From Pseudophaeobacter sp. (GTDB lineage: Bacteria > Pseudomonadota > Alphaproteobacteria > Rhodobacterales > Rhodobacteraceae), in NCBI GenBank assembly GCA_027019165.1, contig JALUXC010000010.1, positions 124,001 to 188,000 of the forward strand: DNA of 64,000 nucleotides. The letters are read 5' to 3'. The position numbers and the translations under genes are program-made. The notes under the pieces were generated by a model that saw only the letters and a list, made by a program, of their open reading frames with translations, made no database searches and was not told where the DNA came from. This document shows, piece by piece, positions 9,882-18,358 of the stretch (within the stretch, counting starts at the first letter, position 1; every line of letters begins with the position of its first letter).

Positions 9882-9916
9882 TCATGCAATCTGATCCACC
9901 GGATCAGCCCTTGGAC

Positions 9917-10207
9917 TTACGCCTCGTTGACGCTGTCCTTGAGGGCCTTGGCGATGGTCATTTTGACGACCTTGTCGGCCTCTTTCATGAACTTCTCTCC
10001 AGTGGCAGGGTTGCGCACTTCGCGCTCGGGGCGCTCGCGGCAATAGATTTTTCCGACACCGGGCAGGGTCACGGCGCCGCCGCCAGACACTTCGCGCGTG
10101 ATCAGCGCACAGACTGCATCCAGTGCTGCGCCGGCGGCTTTCTTATCGCTGCCCATTTCCTCAGCCAGTGCTGCGACAAGCTGGGTTTTGGTCATCGGTT
10201 TGGACAT
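9917..10207 (-). CDS. HU-family nucleoid DNA-binding protein
   Basis: A 96-residue histone-like protein. The start MTKTQLVAALAEEMG and the DNA-binding arm region with LPGVGKIYCRERPER, RNPATGE and a lysine-rich C-terminal helix fit HU/IHF. The arm motif GRNPxTGE is altered to VRNPATGEKF, as in many alphaproteobacterial HU paralogues. The upstream ATG at 10207 has aaggag at the right distance. It is single-gene, with its own terminator. Confidence 0.9.
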   Translation of the reverse strand: MSKPMTKTQLVAALAEEMGSDKKAAGAALDAVCALITREVSGGGAVTLPGVGKIYCRERPEREVRNPATGEKFMKEADKVVKMTIAKALKDSVNEA

Positions 10208-10349
10208 TCTTAGCTCTCCTTAAAACTGCCCGAACTCTGGGGCCTCATTGCGTGACTTTATCGTTATGTTGTGCGCCAACACAACGCATAGTGAGACCAA
10301 AGACGGCCAAAACAAGCGATTTTCCGCAGAAAACTGGGGAAAACTGCCC

Positions 10350-11816
10350 TCAGAGGAAGGCCGTTTCATCGAAAGAGCGCAGTTTTCGGCTGTGAAGGCG
10401 GGCCAAGGGCATGCTGCGCAGCTGCTCCATCGCGCGAATTCCGATCTGCAAATGGCGCGAAACCTGGGTCTGATAGAAGTCAGACGCCATGCCGGGCAGC
10501 TTCAGCTCCCCATGCAGCGGCTTGTCCGATACGCACAAAAGCGTGCCATAGGGCACCCTGAAGCGATAGCCATTGGCCGCGATTGTGGCGCTTTCCATAT
10601 CCAGCGCGATGGCTCGCGACTGGCTCAGCCGCTGGACCGGGCCGGACTGGTCGCGCAGTTCCCAATTGCGGTTGTCAATGGTGGCAACGGTGCCCGTGCG
10701 CATGATCCGTTTCAGATCGTAACCTTCGAGTTTCGTGACCTCGGCTACGGCCTGTTCCAGCGCGATCTGGATTTCCGCCAGCGCCGGGATCGGGGTCCAG
10801 ACGGGCAGGTCGTCATCCAGCACGTGATCCTCGCGCAAATAGGCATGGGCCAGAACAAAATCGCCCAGCGCCTGTGTGTTCCTGAGGCCCGCGCAATGCC
10901 CCACCATCAGCCAGGCATGGGGTCGCAGCACCGCGATATGGTCGGTGGCGGTTTTGGCATTTGAGGGGCCAACGCCGATGTTGACCAGGGTGATGCCACT
11001 GCCGTCTTCGCGTTTCAGATGGTAGGTCGGCATCTGCGGCAGCTTGGCTACAGGCGGGATTTCGGCATCCGCCTCGGAAATCTCATGATCGCCGGTGCTG
11101 ACAAAGCCGGTGTAGCCCGAGGCCGGATCGGCAAGTTGCGCGCGGGCATAGGCTTCGAACTCGGCCACGTAGAACTGATAATTGGTGAACAGCACGTGGT
11201 TCTGGAAGTGCTCGGGATCGGTCGCCGTGTAATGCGCCAGCCGCGCCAGCGAATAGTCGATGCGCTGCGCGGTAAACAGGGCCAGCGGCCCGGTGCCGTT
11301 GGCAGGCTGATGCGTGCCATTGACGATATCGTCATTGGTGGTCGCAAGATCCGGCACATCAAAGACGTCGCGCAGGGTAAACCCAGCCGCGCCCTCTTGC
11401 GGCACCGTCAGGTCGGGCCGCGCGGCAACCGCAAAATGCACCGGGATGGGGGTGTCAGAGACGCCAATCGTGACCGGCTGTCCGTGATTTTTGATCAAGA
11501 GCCCGATCTGCTGGGTCAGGTAGTGCCGGAACAGATCAGGCCGTGTGACCGTCGTGGCATAGGTGCCCGGCATCGAGACATGACCAAAGCTGAGCCGCGA
11601 ATCCACCTGTGCAAATGTCGAGGTCGTAAAGCGGATCTCAGGATAGAAAGCACGAATGCGCTGACCCGCAGGAGGGGCCGAGGCCATGACCCGCATGAAC
11701 CCATCGCACAGGAAATCGGTGGCCTGCTGGTACATGAGCTCAAGCCGCTCAACCGCCTTGGCGGGATCGGTAAAGGTTTCTGGTTCGGGGTGGTCGGGCA
11801 GACGGATTGTCGTCAT
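10350..11816 (-). CDS. amn: AMP nucleosidase
   Basis: A 488-residue Amn, which hydrolyses AMP to adenine and ribose 5-phosphate. The N-terminal AMP-nucleosidase domain covers about residues 1-170. The C-terminal nucleoside phosphorylase-like domain has VNIGVGPSNAKTATDHIA, MVGHCAGLRNTQ and ALDMESATIAANGYRFRVPY. Its ATG overlaps the stop of the adenine deaminase gene by four bases, so the two are translationally coupled: Amn releases adenine and Ade converts it to hypoxanthine, a direct salvage route from AMP. Confidence 0.95.
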   Translation of the reverse strand: MTTIRLPDHPEPETFTDPAKAVERLELMYQQATDFLCDGFMRVMASAPPAGQRIRAFYPEIRFTTSTFAQVDSRLSFGHVSMPGTYATTVTRPDLFRHYLTQQIGLLIKNHGQPVTIGVSDTPIPVHFAVAARPDLTVPQEGAAGFTLRDVFDVPDLATTNDDIVNGTHQPANGTGPLALFTAQRIDYSLARLAHYTATDPEHFQNHVLFTNYQFYVAEFEAYARAQLADPASGYTGFVSTGDHEISEADAEIPPVAKLPQMPTYHLKREDGSGITLVNIGVGPSNAKTATDHIAVLRPHAWLMVGHCAGLRNTQALGDFVLAHAYLREDHVLDDDLPVWTPIPALAEIQIALEQAVAEVTKLEGYDLKRIMRTGTVATIDNRNWELRDQSGPVQRLSQSRAIALDMESATIAANGYRFRVPYGTLLCVSDKPLHGELKLPGMASDFYQTQVSRHLQIGIRAMEQLRSMPLARLHSRKLRSFDETAFL

Positions 11817-13615
11817 GAAAGCGGCTCTATTACGGGGATTTTCTGGAAGGTGCGCACGTCCACCAGCCCTAGGTCCGATATCCTGAGTTCCGGGATCACT
11901 ACCAAGGCCATCAGGGAGTGCTGCATATAGGCGTTGTTCAGCTTGCAGCCGCAGGCCTCCATCGCCTCGACCAGCTTTTGTGCTTTGGCGGCGACCTCGG
12001 TCGCGGGGCGGTTTGACATCAGGCCCGCAATGGGTAGCTCCACCAGCGCCAGTTCTTCGCCGTCGCGGAACAGGGTCACGCCGCCGCCCACCTCGGCCAG
12101 GCGATTGGCGGCCAGAGCCATCTGCGCGCGGTCGGTGCCGACAACAATCATATGGTGGCTGTCATGCGCCACGGTTGAGGCCATGGCCACAGACCCCTCA
12201 TACCCAAACCCGGAGACAAAGGCATTGGTCACGCCGCCCGTGGCGCGGTGGCGTTCGACCAGGGCGATCTGACAGACCTCACCGGCACCTTCTACCAGAC
12301 CGTCGACCACTGGCAGCTCAGCCTTCAGCGCCTTGGTCGGGGCCTGATTTTCAACAACGCCGATCACATTGGCGGTGATCGAATTCGCCCCCTCGGGCGC
12401 TTTCAGTTCAAAATCGGCTGCCGTCAGCGCATGCCCCAGATGCACCGTTCCCGTGGCACTGTCCGGCCAGTCGAAATGCGGGCATTCCACCGTGATAGAG
12501 CCGTTTTCCGCCACGATCTGCCCGCGGGCCATCACCAATTCGATGGGCAGCGTCCGCAGGTCGGATGTCAGGATCACATCGGCGCGCCTGCCGGGTGCGA
12601 GGGATCCCAGCTCGCGTTCAAGCCCAAAATGCGTCGCCGTGTTGATCGTCGCCATCTGTAGGGCCACCACCGGATCACATCCGCAGTCAATCGCGTGGCG
12701 CACCACCCGGTTCATGTGCCCGTCATGCACCAAGGTGCCCGAATGGCAATCGTCGGTGCAAAGGATGAAATTGCGCGGATCGAGACCCTTTTCGGTGATC
12801 GCGGTGATCTGCGCCTCAACATCGTACCAAGCCGATCCCAGCCGCACCATGGCGCGCATCCCCTGCCGCATCCGGGCGATTGCATCCGCTTCGCAGGTGC
12901 CTTCGTGATCATCCGCCGGACCGCCCGCCACATAGGCGGCAAAATCCGGCCCAAGGTCAGGAGAGGCATAGTGACCGCCCACCGTCTTTCCGGCGCGCTG
13001 GGTGGCGGCGATCTCGGCCAGCATCTTGGGGTCGGCATTGGCGACACCGGGGAAATTCATCATCTCACCCAGGCCGATGATACCGGGCCAATTCATCGCC
13101 TCGGCCACATCCTCGGGTGAGATTTCATAGCCGGTTGTCTCTAGCCCAGGCGCCGAAGGGGCGCAGCTGGGCATCTGGGTGAAGATATTAGCCGGCTGCA
13201 TCAGCGCCTCGTCATGCATCATCCGCACGCCCTCCAGACCCAGCACATTGGCGATCTCATGCGGGTCGGTGAACATTGTCGTTGTGCCATGCGGGATCAC
13301 CGCCCGGGCAAATTCCGCCGGAGTCAGCATGCCGCTCTCGATATGCATATGCGCATCGCACAGGCCGGGGATCATATAGCGGCCGTTGGCTTGGATAACC
13401 TGGGTTTCAGGCCCGGTACAGTAGGAGGCATCCGGGCCAACATAGGCGATCCGGCCCGCAACGATGGCGATGTCATGGCCGTCCAGCACTTCGCGGGTGT
13501 GTACATTCACCCATTTGCCCTGACGGATGACCGTATCTGCCGGAGCGCGGCCTGCGGCAACATCAATCAATTTCGGGGCGGAGTCGGGCCAACTTGGAAA
13601 TGCGGTCTGTGTCAT
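11813..13615 (-). CDS. ade: Adenine deaminase
   Basis: A 600-residue amidohydrolase of the bacterial Ade type, converting adenine to hypoxanthine and ammonia. The metal-binding DAHMHIESGM lies near residue 92. FTDPHEIANVLG, HYASPDLG, and ILCTDDCHSGTLVHDGHMN carry further metal and catalytic residues. The C-terminal domain has GMVGTDRAQMALAANRL-like sequence typical of the family. It is the first gene of the ade-amn operon. Confidence 0.94.
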   Translation of the reverse strand: MTQTAFPSWPDSAPKLIDVAAGRAPADTVIRQGKWVNVHTREVLDGHDIAIVAGRIAYVGPDASYCTGPETQVIQANGRYMIPGLCDAHMHIESGMLTPAEFARAVIPHGTTTMFTDPHEIANVLGLEGVRMMHDEALMQPANIFTQMPSCAPSAPGLETTGYEISPEDVAEAMNWPGIIGLGEMMNFPGVANADPKMLAEIAATQRAGKTVGGHYASPDLGPDFAAYVAGGPADDHEGTCEADAIARMRQGMRAMVRLGSAWYDVEAQITAITEKGLDPRNFILCTDDCHSGTLVHDGHMNRVVRHAIDCGCDPVVALQMATINTATHFGLERELGSLAPGRRADVILTSDLRTLPIELVMARGQIVAENGSITVECPHFDWPDSATGTVHLGHALTAADFELKAPEGANSITANVIGVVENQAPTKALKAELPVVDGLVEGAGEVCQIALVERHRATGGVTNAFVSGFGYEGSVAMASTVAHDSHHMIVVGTDRAQMALAANRLAEVGGGVTLFRDGEELALVELPIAGLMSNRPATEVAAKAQKLVEAMEACGCKLNNAYMQHSLMALVVIPELRISDLGLVDVRTFQKIPVIEPLS

Positions 13616-13807
13616 GCGCCAATTGTTCTGATTGCGCTCACAAGTGCAAGAGCCGACAGGCCTTTGTCATCAAAGGATCACCTTCTGAAAGATGCGAAGA
13701 ATGATCGGCCGTGGAACAAGGCGCCTCCGGTTTCCCCCTTGCCACGGGTGGCCCGACGCGGGAGGCTGAGCACAAAGCACCACGATACGACAGCCGGAGA
13801 AATCCCC

Positions 13808-14578
13808 ATGACAGTCACCGATCTGCGCCCCGATATGGACAGACAGAATATCGAACACTGGCAGGACAGGATCGATCTGGCCGCCACCTTTCGCTGGGCC
13901 GAGCGGCTCAACATGCACGAAGGGGTCGCGAACCATTTCAGCCTTGCCGTGAATCCCGAAGGCACGCAGTTCCTGATGAATGCGAACCAGATGCATTTTG
14001 CCCGCATCACGGCCTCGAACCTGTTGCTTTTGGACGCCGAGGATCCCGCAACGATGGAGCGGCCCGACGCGCCCGATCCGACCGCCTGGGGGCTGCATGG
14101 TTCGATCCACCGGCTGTGCCCCCATGCGCGCTGCGTGATGCATGTGCATTCGATCTTTGCCACGGTTCTCGCCTCGCTTGCGGACAGCACCCTGCCGCCG
14201 ATCGATCAGAACACCGCGACCTTCTTCAATCGCTACGTGATCGATGACGGCTATGGCGGTTTGGCGTTCGAGGACGAAGGCGCCCGCTGCGCCGCCATGC
14301 TGAGCGATCCCAAGAAGAAGGTGATGATCATGGGCAACCACGGCGTTCTGGTCATCGGGGATGATCCGGGCGATGCCTTCAACCGTCTCTATTACTTTGA
14401 ACGGGCCGCAGAGACCTATATCCGCGCATTGCAAACCGGCCTGCCCCTGCGCCGTCTTTCCGATGAGATCGCCGAAAAGACTGCCTCCGAGCTGGACGAC
14501 TACCCCGATCAGGCCGAGGCGCACCTGCGCGAGATCAAGGCGGTTCTGGACGGCGAAGGGTCAACTTACGCCAGCTGA
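13808..14578 (+). CDS. Class II aldolase/adducin family protein
   Basis: A 256-residue zinc-dependent aldolase-fold protein. Features are GVANHFSLAV near residue 40, a zinc-binding HVHS (VMHVHSIFATVLAS) near residue 115, and GNHGVLVIG near residue 178. The family includes fuculose-phosphate aldolases and decarboxylases, and many Rhodobacteraceae members have no known substrate. The ATG at 13808 has ggagaaa upstream; the longer frame overlaps the ade gene and looks unlike protein. The next gene, a membrane protein, follows after 30 bases. Confidence 0.85.
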   Translation: MTVTDLRPDMDRQNIEHWQDRIDLAATFRWAERLNMHEGVANHFSLAVNPEGTQFLMNANQMHFARITASNLLLLDAEDPATMERPDAPDPTAWGLHGSIHRLCPHARCVMHVHSIFATVLASLADSTLPPIDQNTATFFNRYVIDDGYGGLAFEDEGARCAAMLSDPKKKVMIMGNHGVLVIGDDPGDAFNRLYYFERAAETYIRALQTGLPLRRLSDEIAEKTASELDDYPDQAEAHLREIKAVLDGEGSTYAS

Positions 14579-14608
14579 CCCGCACCAAGGCACAGGAGCG
14601 CAGGACAT

Positions 14609-15811
14609 ATGCACGCGATTGCTGATACCACCAAGCTGACCGAAGACGGCGTGATCACCGCCGATCAGGCGCGTATCATCGAATCCCGTGCGCGCGAGGC
14701 GATGATCACCCTTGGCGTCAATGTGATCCTGTGCCTAGGCATTCTGGCCGCCACCGGGGGGTTCATCTTGTGGCTGGCGGAGCCGGTGCCAGTGGCTATT
14801 GCGGGGTTATTGATGACTGCAGGAGGTCTTGTGATCCTGGCCCGCAGCTCAGAGATGTTCCGCATGTTCGGCAATGCTGCCACGCTGATCGGGGCGGGCA
14901 TGCTGATCGGCGGCGCCACGCTGGAGTTGATGGAAAACTACGAAGACATCGCAGGCTGGATCCTGATGCCCGCCGGGGGTGTTCTGCTGGCAGGGCTGGC
15001 CTTGCGATACTGGCGCGGCGGTCTGACCTCTCATTTTGTGCTGGGGTCGCTGGTCCTGATGGCGCTGGCGGTTCATATCATCGGGATCGAGGCGCTGAGC
15101 CATCAGAGCGACATCGCATCGCCCCTGCGCAACATCGAGATGATCTACTATGCAGCGCTTATCGTCGGCATCGGCGCACTGATCGATGTGCGGCTGATCA
15201 CGGCGCTGGCGCTTGCGCCCTTTGCCCAGGCGCTGGAAACCGGCAGCGCCTATTTCCACGCGGCCTATGTTTTCTATTCGCCGGAGCCGACGCTTTCGAT
15301 CCTGCAAATGTCCCTTCTGATTGCTCTGTGCCTTTTTCTCGCGCGCAATCAGCCCGAGCGCATCGCGCGCCATCTTCGGACCCTTGTGATGCTTGCCTTT
15401 GTGGTTGCCAATCTCTGTGCCCTCGTCGGATCGCTCTGGGGAGATTTTGTCGGCGAAACCATCTGGGGACCGGGCCGCTATTCAAGCAGCGCCTATGAGG
15501 ACTGGGAGAGTTTCAACGCCGCCCGCGAAGCGTTCCGGGCCCAGGCTCTCGAACTTTCCGCTGGCTTGTACTCCGTGCTTTGGGCGCTGGTTCTGTCGGG
15601 CATGGTGATCTGGGCCGCCCAGCGAAATGAGCGCGGATTGTTCAACGCCGCGCTGACCTTTGGCGGCATTCACGCCTACACCCAACTGTTCGAAAGCTTT
15701 GCAGATGAACCACTTGCCTATGTGATCGGCGGGCTGGCGGCCATTCCGCTGGCCTGGGGGATCTGGCGGCTGAACGGGTGGATCAGCGCAAGGCAGGGAG
15801 CCGCCTCCTAG
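14609..15811 (+). CDS. Polytopic membrane protein of unknown function
   Basis: A 400-residue integral membrane protein with about nine to ten hydrophobic segments, from residue 31 (AMITLGVNVILCLGILAATGG) almost to the end. The N-terminal 30 residues (LTEDGVITADQARIIESRAR) resemble the cytoplasmic leader of DUF2157-type membrane proteins, but the rest does not allow a firm call. A ribosome site (caggag) precedes the ATG. It may be co-transcribed with the aldolase and converges on the glxA-like regulator, overlapping its end by four bases. Confidence 0.7.
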   Translation: MHAIADTTKLTEDGVITADQARIIESRAREAMITLGVNVILCLGILAATGGFILWLAEPVPVAIAGLLMTAGGLVILARSSEMFRMFGNAATLIGAGMLIGGATLELMENYEDIAGWILMPAGGVLLAGLALRYWRGGLTSHFVLGSLVLMALAVHIIGIEALSHQSDIASPLRNIEMIYYAALIVGIGALIDVRLITALALAPFAQALETGSAYFHAAYVFYSPEPTLSILQMSLLIALCLFLARNQPERIARHLRTLVMLAFVVANLCALVGSLWGDFVGETIWGPGRYSSSAYEDWESFNAAREAFRAQALELSAGLYSVLWALVLSGMVIWAAQRNERGLFNAALTFGGIHAYTQLFESFADEPLAYVIGGLAAIPLAWGIWRLNGWISARQGAAS

Positions 15812-16746
15812 TCCCGACGCAGCTTTTGCGGTGTGGTGCCGAATTCGCGGCGAAAAGCGCGGGTCATGGCGCTTGGGTCCTCGTAGCCGCAGCGAAAGGC
15901 GATCTCTGCCACGCCGAGCGTCGTTTCCAGCGCCAGCTTGCGCGCCTGGATCAGCCGGAGCCTGCGGTAGACCACCTGAGGAGAGGCGCCAAGTTCCGCC
16001 TTCATCCGCGCCTCCAGATCCTTCTGACTGCGCCCCACGCGGCGGGCGATGGCGCCAATGGTCAAAGGCTCTTCGAGATTGGCCTGCATCACCTCAACCG
16101 CCCGCACCAAAGACCGGCTGCGCGCCAGCGGGATCACCTGCCCACCCGTGGCTTCGGGACTCATGAAGAGGGCGGCAAGCTCCAGCCGCAGGGCCTGCCC
16201 GTGGCGCTCGGCAATCAGATCCAGCATCAACTCAAAGGCTGCCAGGGCACCAGAGCAGGTGATCCGGTTCCCATCCCGCACATGACGCAAGCGCTGCGCA
16301 TCAACGGCGGGAAAACCCTCGGCAAAACCGGGCAGCTCTTCCCAATGGATCGTGGCGCGGTGCCCATCCAGCAGCCCCGCCGCGGCCAACAACCAGGCCC
16401 CCGCGTCAAATCCCGCCATCACATCATAGCGGCGCGCCGCAGCCCGCAAGGCGCGGCCCGTGGCGTCGCTCGCCAATCTCCGATAGTCATAACTCGGCAT
16501 GGCGACCAGCATATCGCCGCTGCAGTCGGACAGTCGCGCATGAGCGGTGACTTCCATCCCTGACGAGGACATCGCCGTACGGCCATCAATAGTCAGAAAT
16601 CGCCAATCATAGATCCGCCGCCCCGCCAAGGTATTGGCCGCGCGCATCGGCTCGACCGTGTTGGCAAGGCAATGGCCGGAAAAGTCATCGAACAGCAGCA
16701 GATCGACTTGCTGCGGCGCGGCGGTATCTTTAGTCCAGTTCTGCAT
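15808..16746 (-). CDS. GlxA-type AraC-family transcriptional regulator
   Basis: A 312-residue two-domain regulator. The N-terminal DJ-1/PfpI-like domain (VDLLLFDDFSGHCLANTVEP, then GMLVAMPSYDYRR-like sequence) is typical of GlxA and CdhR regulators. The C-terminal AraC double helix-turn-helix has LTIGAIARRVGRSQKDLEAR and GVAEIAFRCGYEDPSAMTRA. It is divergent from an acyl-CoA dehydrogenase, so it probably controls that operon. CdhR-type members respond to carnitine, which fits the enoyl-CoA hydratase downstream, but that inducer is inferred. Confidence 0.88.
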   Translation of the reverse strand: MQNWTKDTAAPQQVDLLLFDDFSGHCLANTVEPMRAANTLAGRRIYDWRFLTIDGRTAMSSSGMEVTAHARLSDCSGDMLVAMPSYDYRRLASDATGRALRAAARRYDVMAGFDAGAWLLAAAGLLDGHRATIHWEELPGFAEGFPAVDAQRLRHVRDGNRITCSGALAAFELMLDLIAERHGQALRLELAALFMSPEATGGQVIPLARSRSLVRAVEVMQANLEEPLTIGAIARRVGRSQKDLEARMKAELGASPQVVYRRLRLIQARKLALETTLGVAEIAFRCGYEDPSAMTRAFRREFGTTPQKLRRD

Positions 16747-16793
16747 GATTTTGCCCGTTACTGCATGATAAGAGCCTACGGCCTTCGTAGGCT
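16741..16793. promoter_or_regulatory. Divergent control region with direct and inverted repeats
   Basis: Two exact copies of ctgcatgat start at 16741 and 16761, spaced 20 bases (two helical turns), as AraC-family half-sites usually are. Just right, agcctacg and cgtaggct (16773-16780 and 16786-16793) form a perfect 8-bp inverted repeat with a five-base spacer. Both lie in the 78 bases between the GlxA-type regulator and the acyl-CoA dehydrogenase. The first repeat overlaps the regulator's start codon. Confidence 0.5.
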
Positions 16794-16824
16794 TTGCGGC
16801 AAGCGAACAAGAAGGATCCGGCAG

Positions 16825-17988
16825 ATGCAGTTTGGCATGAGCGAAGAACAGGCGATGATCGTCGACACCACCCGCGCCTTTGTCGAGAAGGAGCTCTACC
16901 CGCACGAGCTGGAGGTGGAGCGCAGCGGCCATCTGCCCATGGAGTTGATCAAGGAGATCCAGGCCAAGGCGATTGAGGCCGGTCTATATGCCGCCAATAT
17001 GCCCGAAGAGGTCGGCGGTGCGGGGCTCGATACGCTCACCTGGCTGATGTATGAAAAAGAACTTGGCCGCGCCAATTACGCGCTGCACTGGACCTGCGTT
17101 GCGCGCCCTTCGAACATCCTTCTGGCCGGCACGGATGAGCAGAAGGAAAAATACCTCTACCCCTGCATGAAGGGCGAAAAATGGGACTGCCTGGCGATGA
17201 CCGAACCCGGCGCAGGCTCCGATCTGCGCGGGATGACAGCAACGGCGCGGGCCGACGGCGATGATTTCATCCTGAACGGCACCAAACACTTCATCAGCCA
17301 CGCCGATATTGCCGATTTCGCCATCGTCTTTATGGCCACGGGCGAAGAGATGACTCCGCGCGGGCCAAAGAAGAAGATCACCGCCTTCTTTGTGGACAAG
17401 GACACTCCGGGATTCACCGTGCGCGACGGCTATCGGAACGTCAGCCACCGGGGCTACACCAATGCGGTGCTTGAATTCGACGATTGCCGCCTGCCCAAAT
17501 CCGCCATCCTGGGTGAGGTCGACAAGGGATTTGAGGTCGCCAATACCTGGCTGGGCGCCACCCGCCTGCAAGTGGCAGCGACCTGTCTGGGCCGAGCTGA
17601 GCGCGCCTTGCAGCACGCGGTGGAATACGCCGCCGAACGCAAACAGTTCGGCCAGCAGATCGGTAAGTTCCAGGGGGTATCCTTTAAGCTGGCTGATATG
17701 GCGCTGGAACTGAAGGCCGCCAACCTTCTGACCTGGGAAGCGGGATGGAAATTCGATCAGGGCACTGTCACCGAAAGCGATATGTCCATGGCCAAGCTGA
17801 AAGCGACCGAGATGCTGGCGATGGTCGCCGATGAGGCGATCCAGATCCATGGCGGCATGGGATTGATGGATGAGTTGCCGCTGGAACGGATCTGGCGCGA
17901 TGCCCGCGTGGAGCGGATCTGGGAAGGCACCAGCGAGATCCAGCGCCATATCATCAGCCGAGAGCTGCTGCGCCCGATTGGCGGCTAG
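16825..17988 (+). CDS. Acyl-CoA dehydrogenase
   Basis: A 387-residue FAD-dependent acyl-CoA dehydrogenase, making trans-2-enoyl-CoA. AMTEPGAGSDLRGM (flavin/substrate contact), ERKQFGQQIGKFQ and the C-terminal QIHGGMGLMDELPLERIWRD and RIWEGTSEIQR are canonical. The ATG at 16825 was chosen because the family starts with a short MQFGMSEEQ-like lead. It is first in a set with an acyl-CoA ligase and an enoyl-CoA hydratase, which together could activate, oxidise and hydrate a short or carnitine-like acyl chain. Confidence 0.92.
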   Translation: MQFGMSEEQAMIVDTTRAFVEKELYPHELEVERSGHLPMELIKEIQAKAIEAGLYAANMPEEVGGAGLDTLTWLMYEKELGRANYALHWTCVARPSNILLAGTDEQKEKYLYPCMKGEKWDCLAMTEPGAGSDLRGMTATARADGDDFILNGTKHFISHADIADFAIVFMATGEEMTPRGPKKKITAFFVDKDTPGFTVRDGYRNVSHRGYTNAVLEFDDCRLPKSAILGEVDKGFEVANTWLGATRLQVAATCLGRAERALQHAVEYAAERKQFGQQIGKFQGVSFKLADMALELKAANLLTWEAGWKFDQGTVTESDMSMAKLKATEMLAMVADEAIQIHGGMGLMDELPLERIWRDARVERIWEGTSEIQRHIISRELLRPIGG

Positions 17989-18358
17989 GAAGGCCAGGCT
18001 TGATGCAAAAAGTTTCGTGTAAAAGCTGCACTGATAAACGATTTGAACTGCGACTTTTACGCGAGTCTTGGAAGTGGGGCGGTGTCACCAATCCTGTTGC
18101 GCCAAGACCGATGAGAGGCGCAAGCTCTGAATATCTTACAGTTTTTGTTGAACTCTTTGGAATTCCAGAAAAATCAGGCACATGCAAAAAGTCAGCCCCC
18201 CGACACCTAGACGGCTCGGGGGGCTTCCTAAATGTGCGGTCAAAAGCATCCCTACTCGTTCCGCACAACCATAAAGGGTTGAAAATGTTAACCAATGGTT
18301 ACCGAATTTGCCAAAAGGCGTCATATCGCCGATTTTTCATGAATTTGCATGGGGTTTC
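17989..18358. other. 370-base intergenic region
   Basis: It lies between the acyl-CoA dehydrogenase and the acyl-CoA ligase. A frame is open on the plus strand from 18000 to 18365, but it has no family-like content and no clear ribosome site. Apart from the hairpin at 18194-18225 I see no gene, RNA or repeat. The ligase promoter probably lies in the last 130 bases. Confidence 0.4.
18194..18225 (+). terminator. Strong GC hairpin, probable terminator
   Basis: The perfect ten-base arms agccccccga and tcggggggct flank a 12-base loop, followed by tcct. The T run is weak, so this may be an attenuator or a terminator of the acyl-CoA dehydrogenase transcript. Confidence 0.55.
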
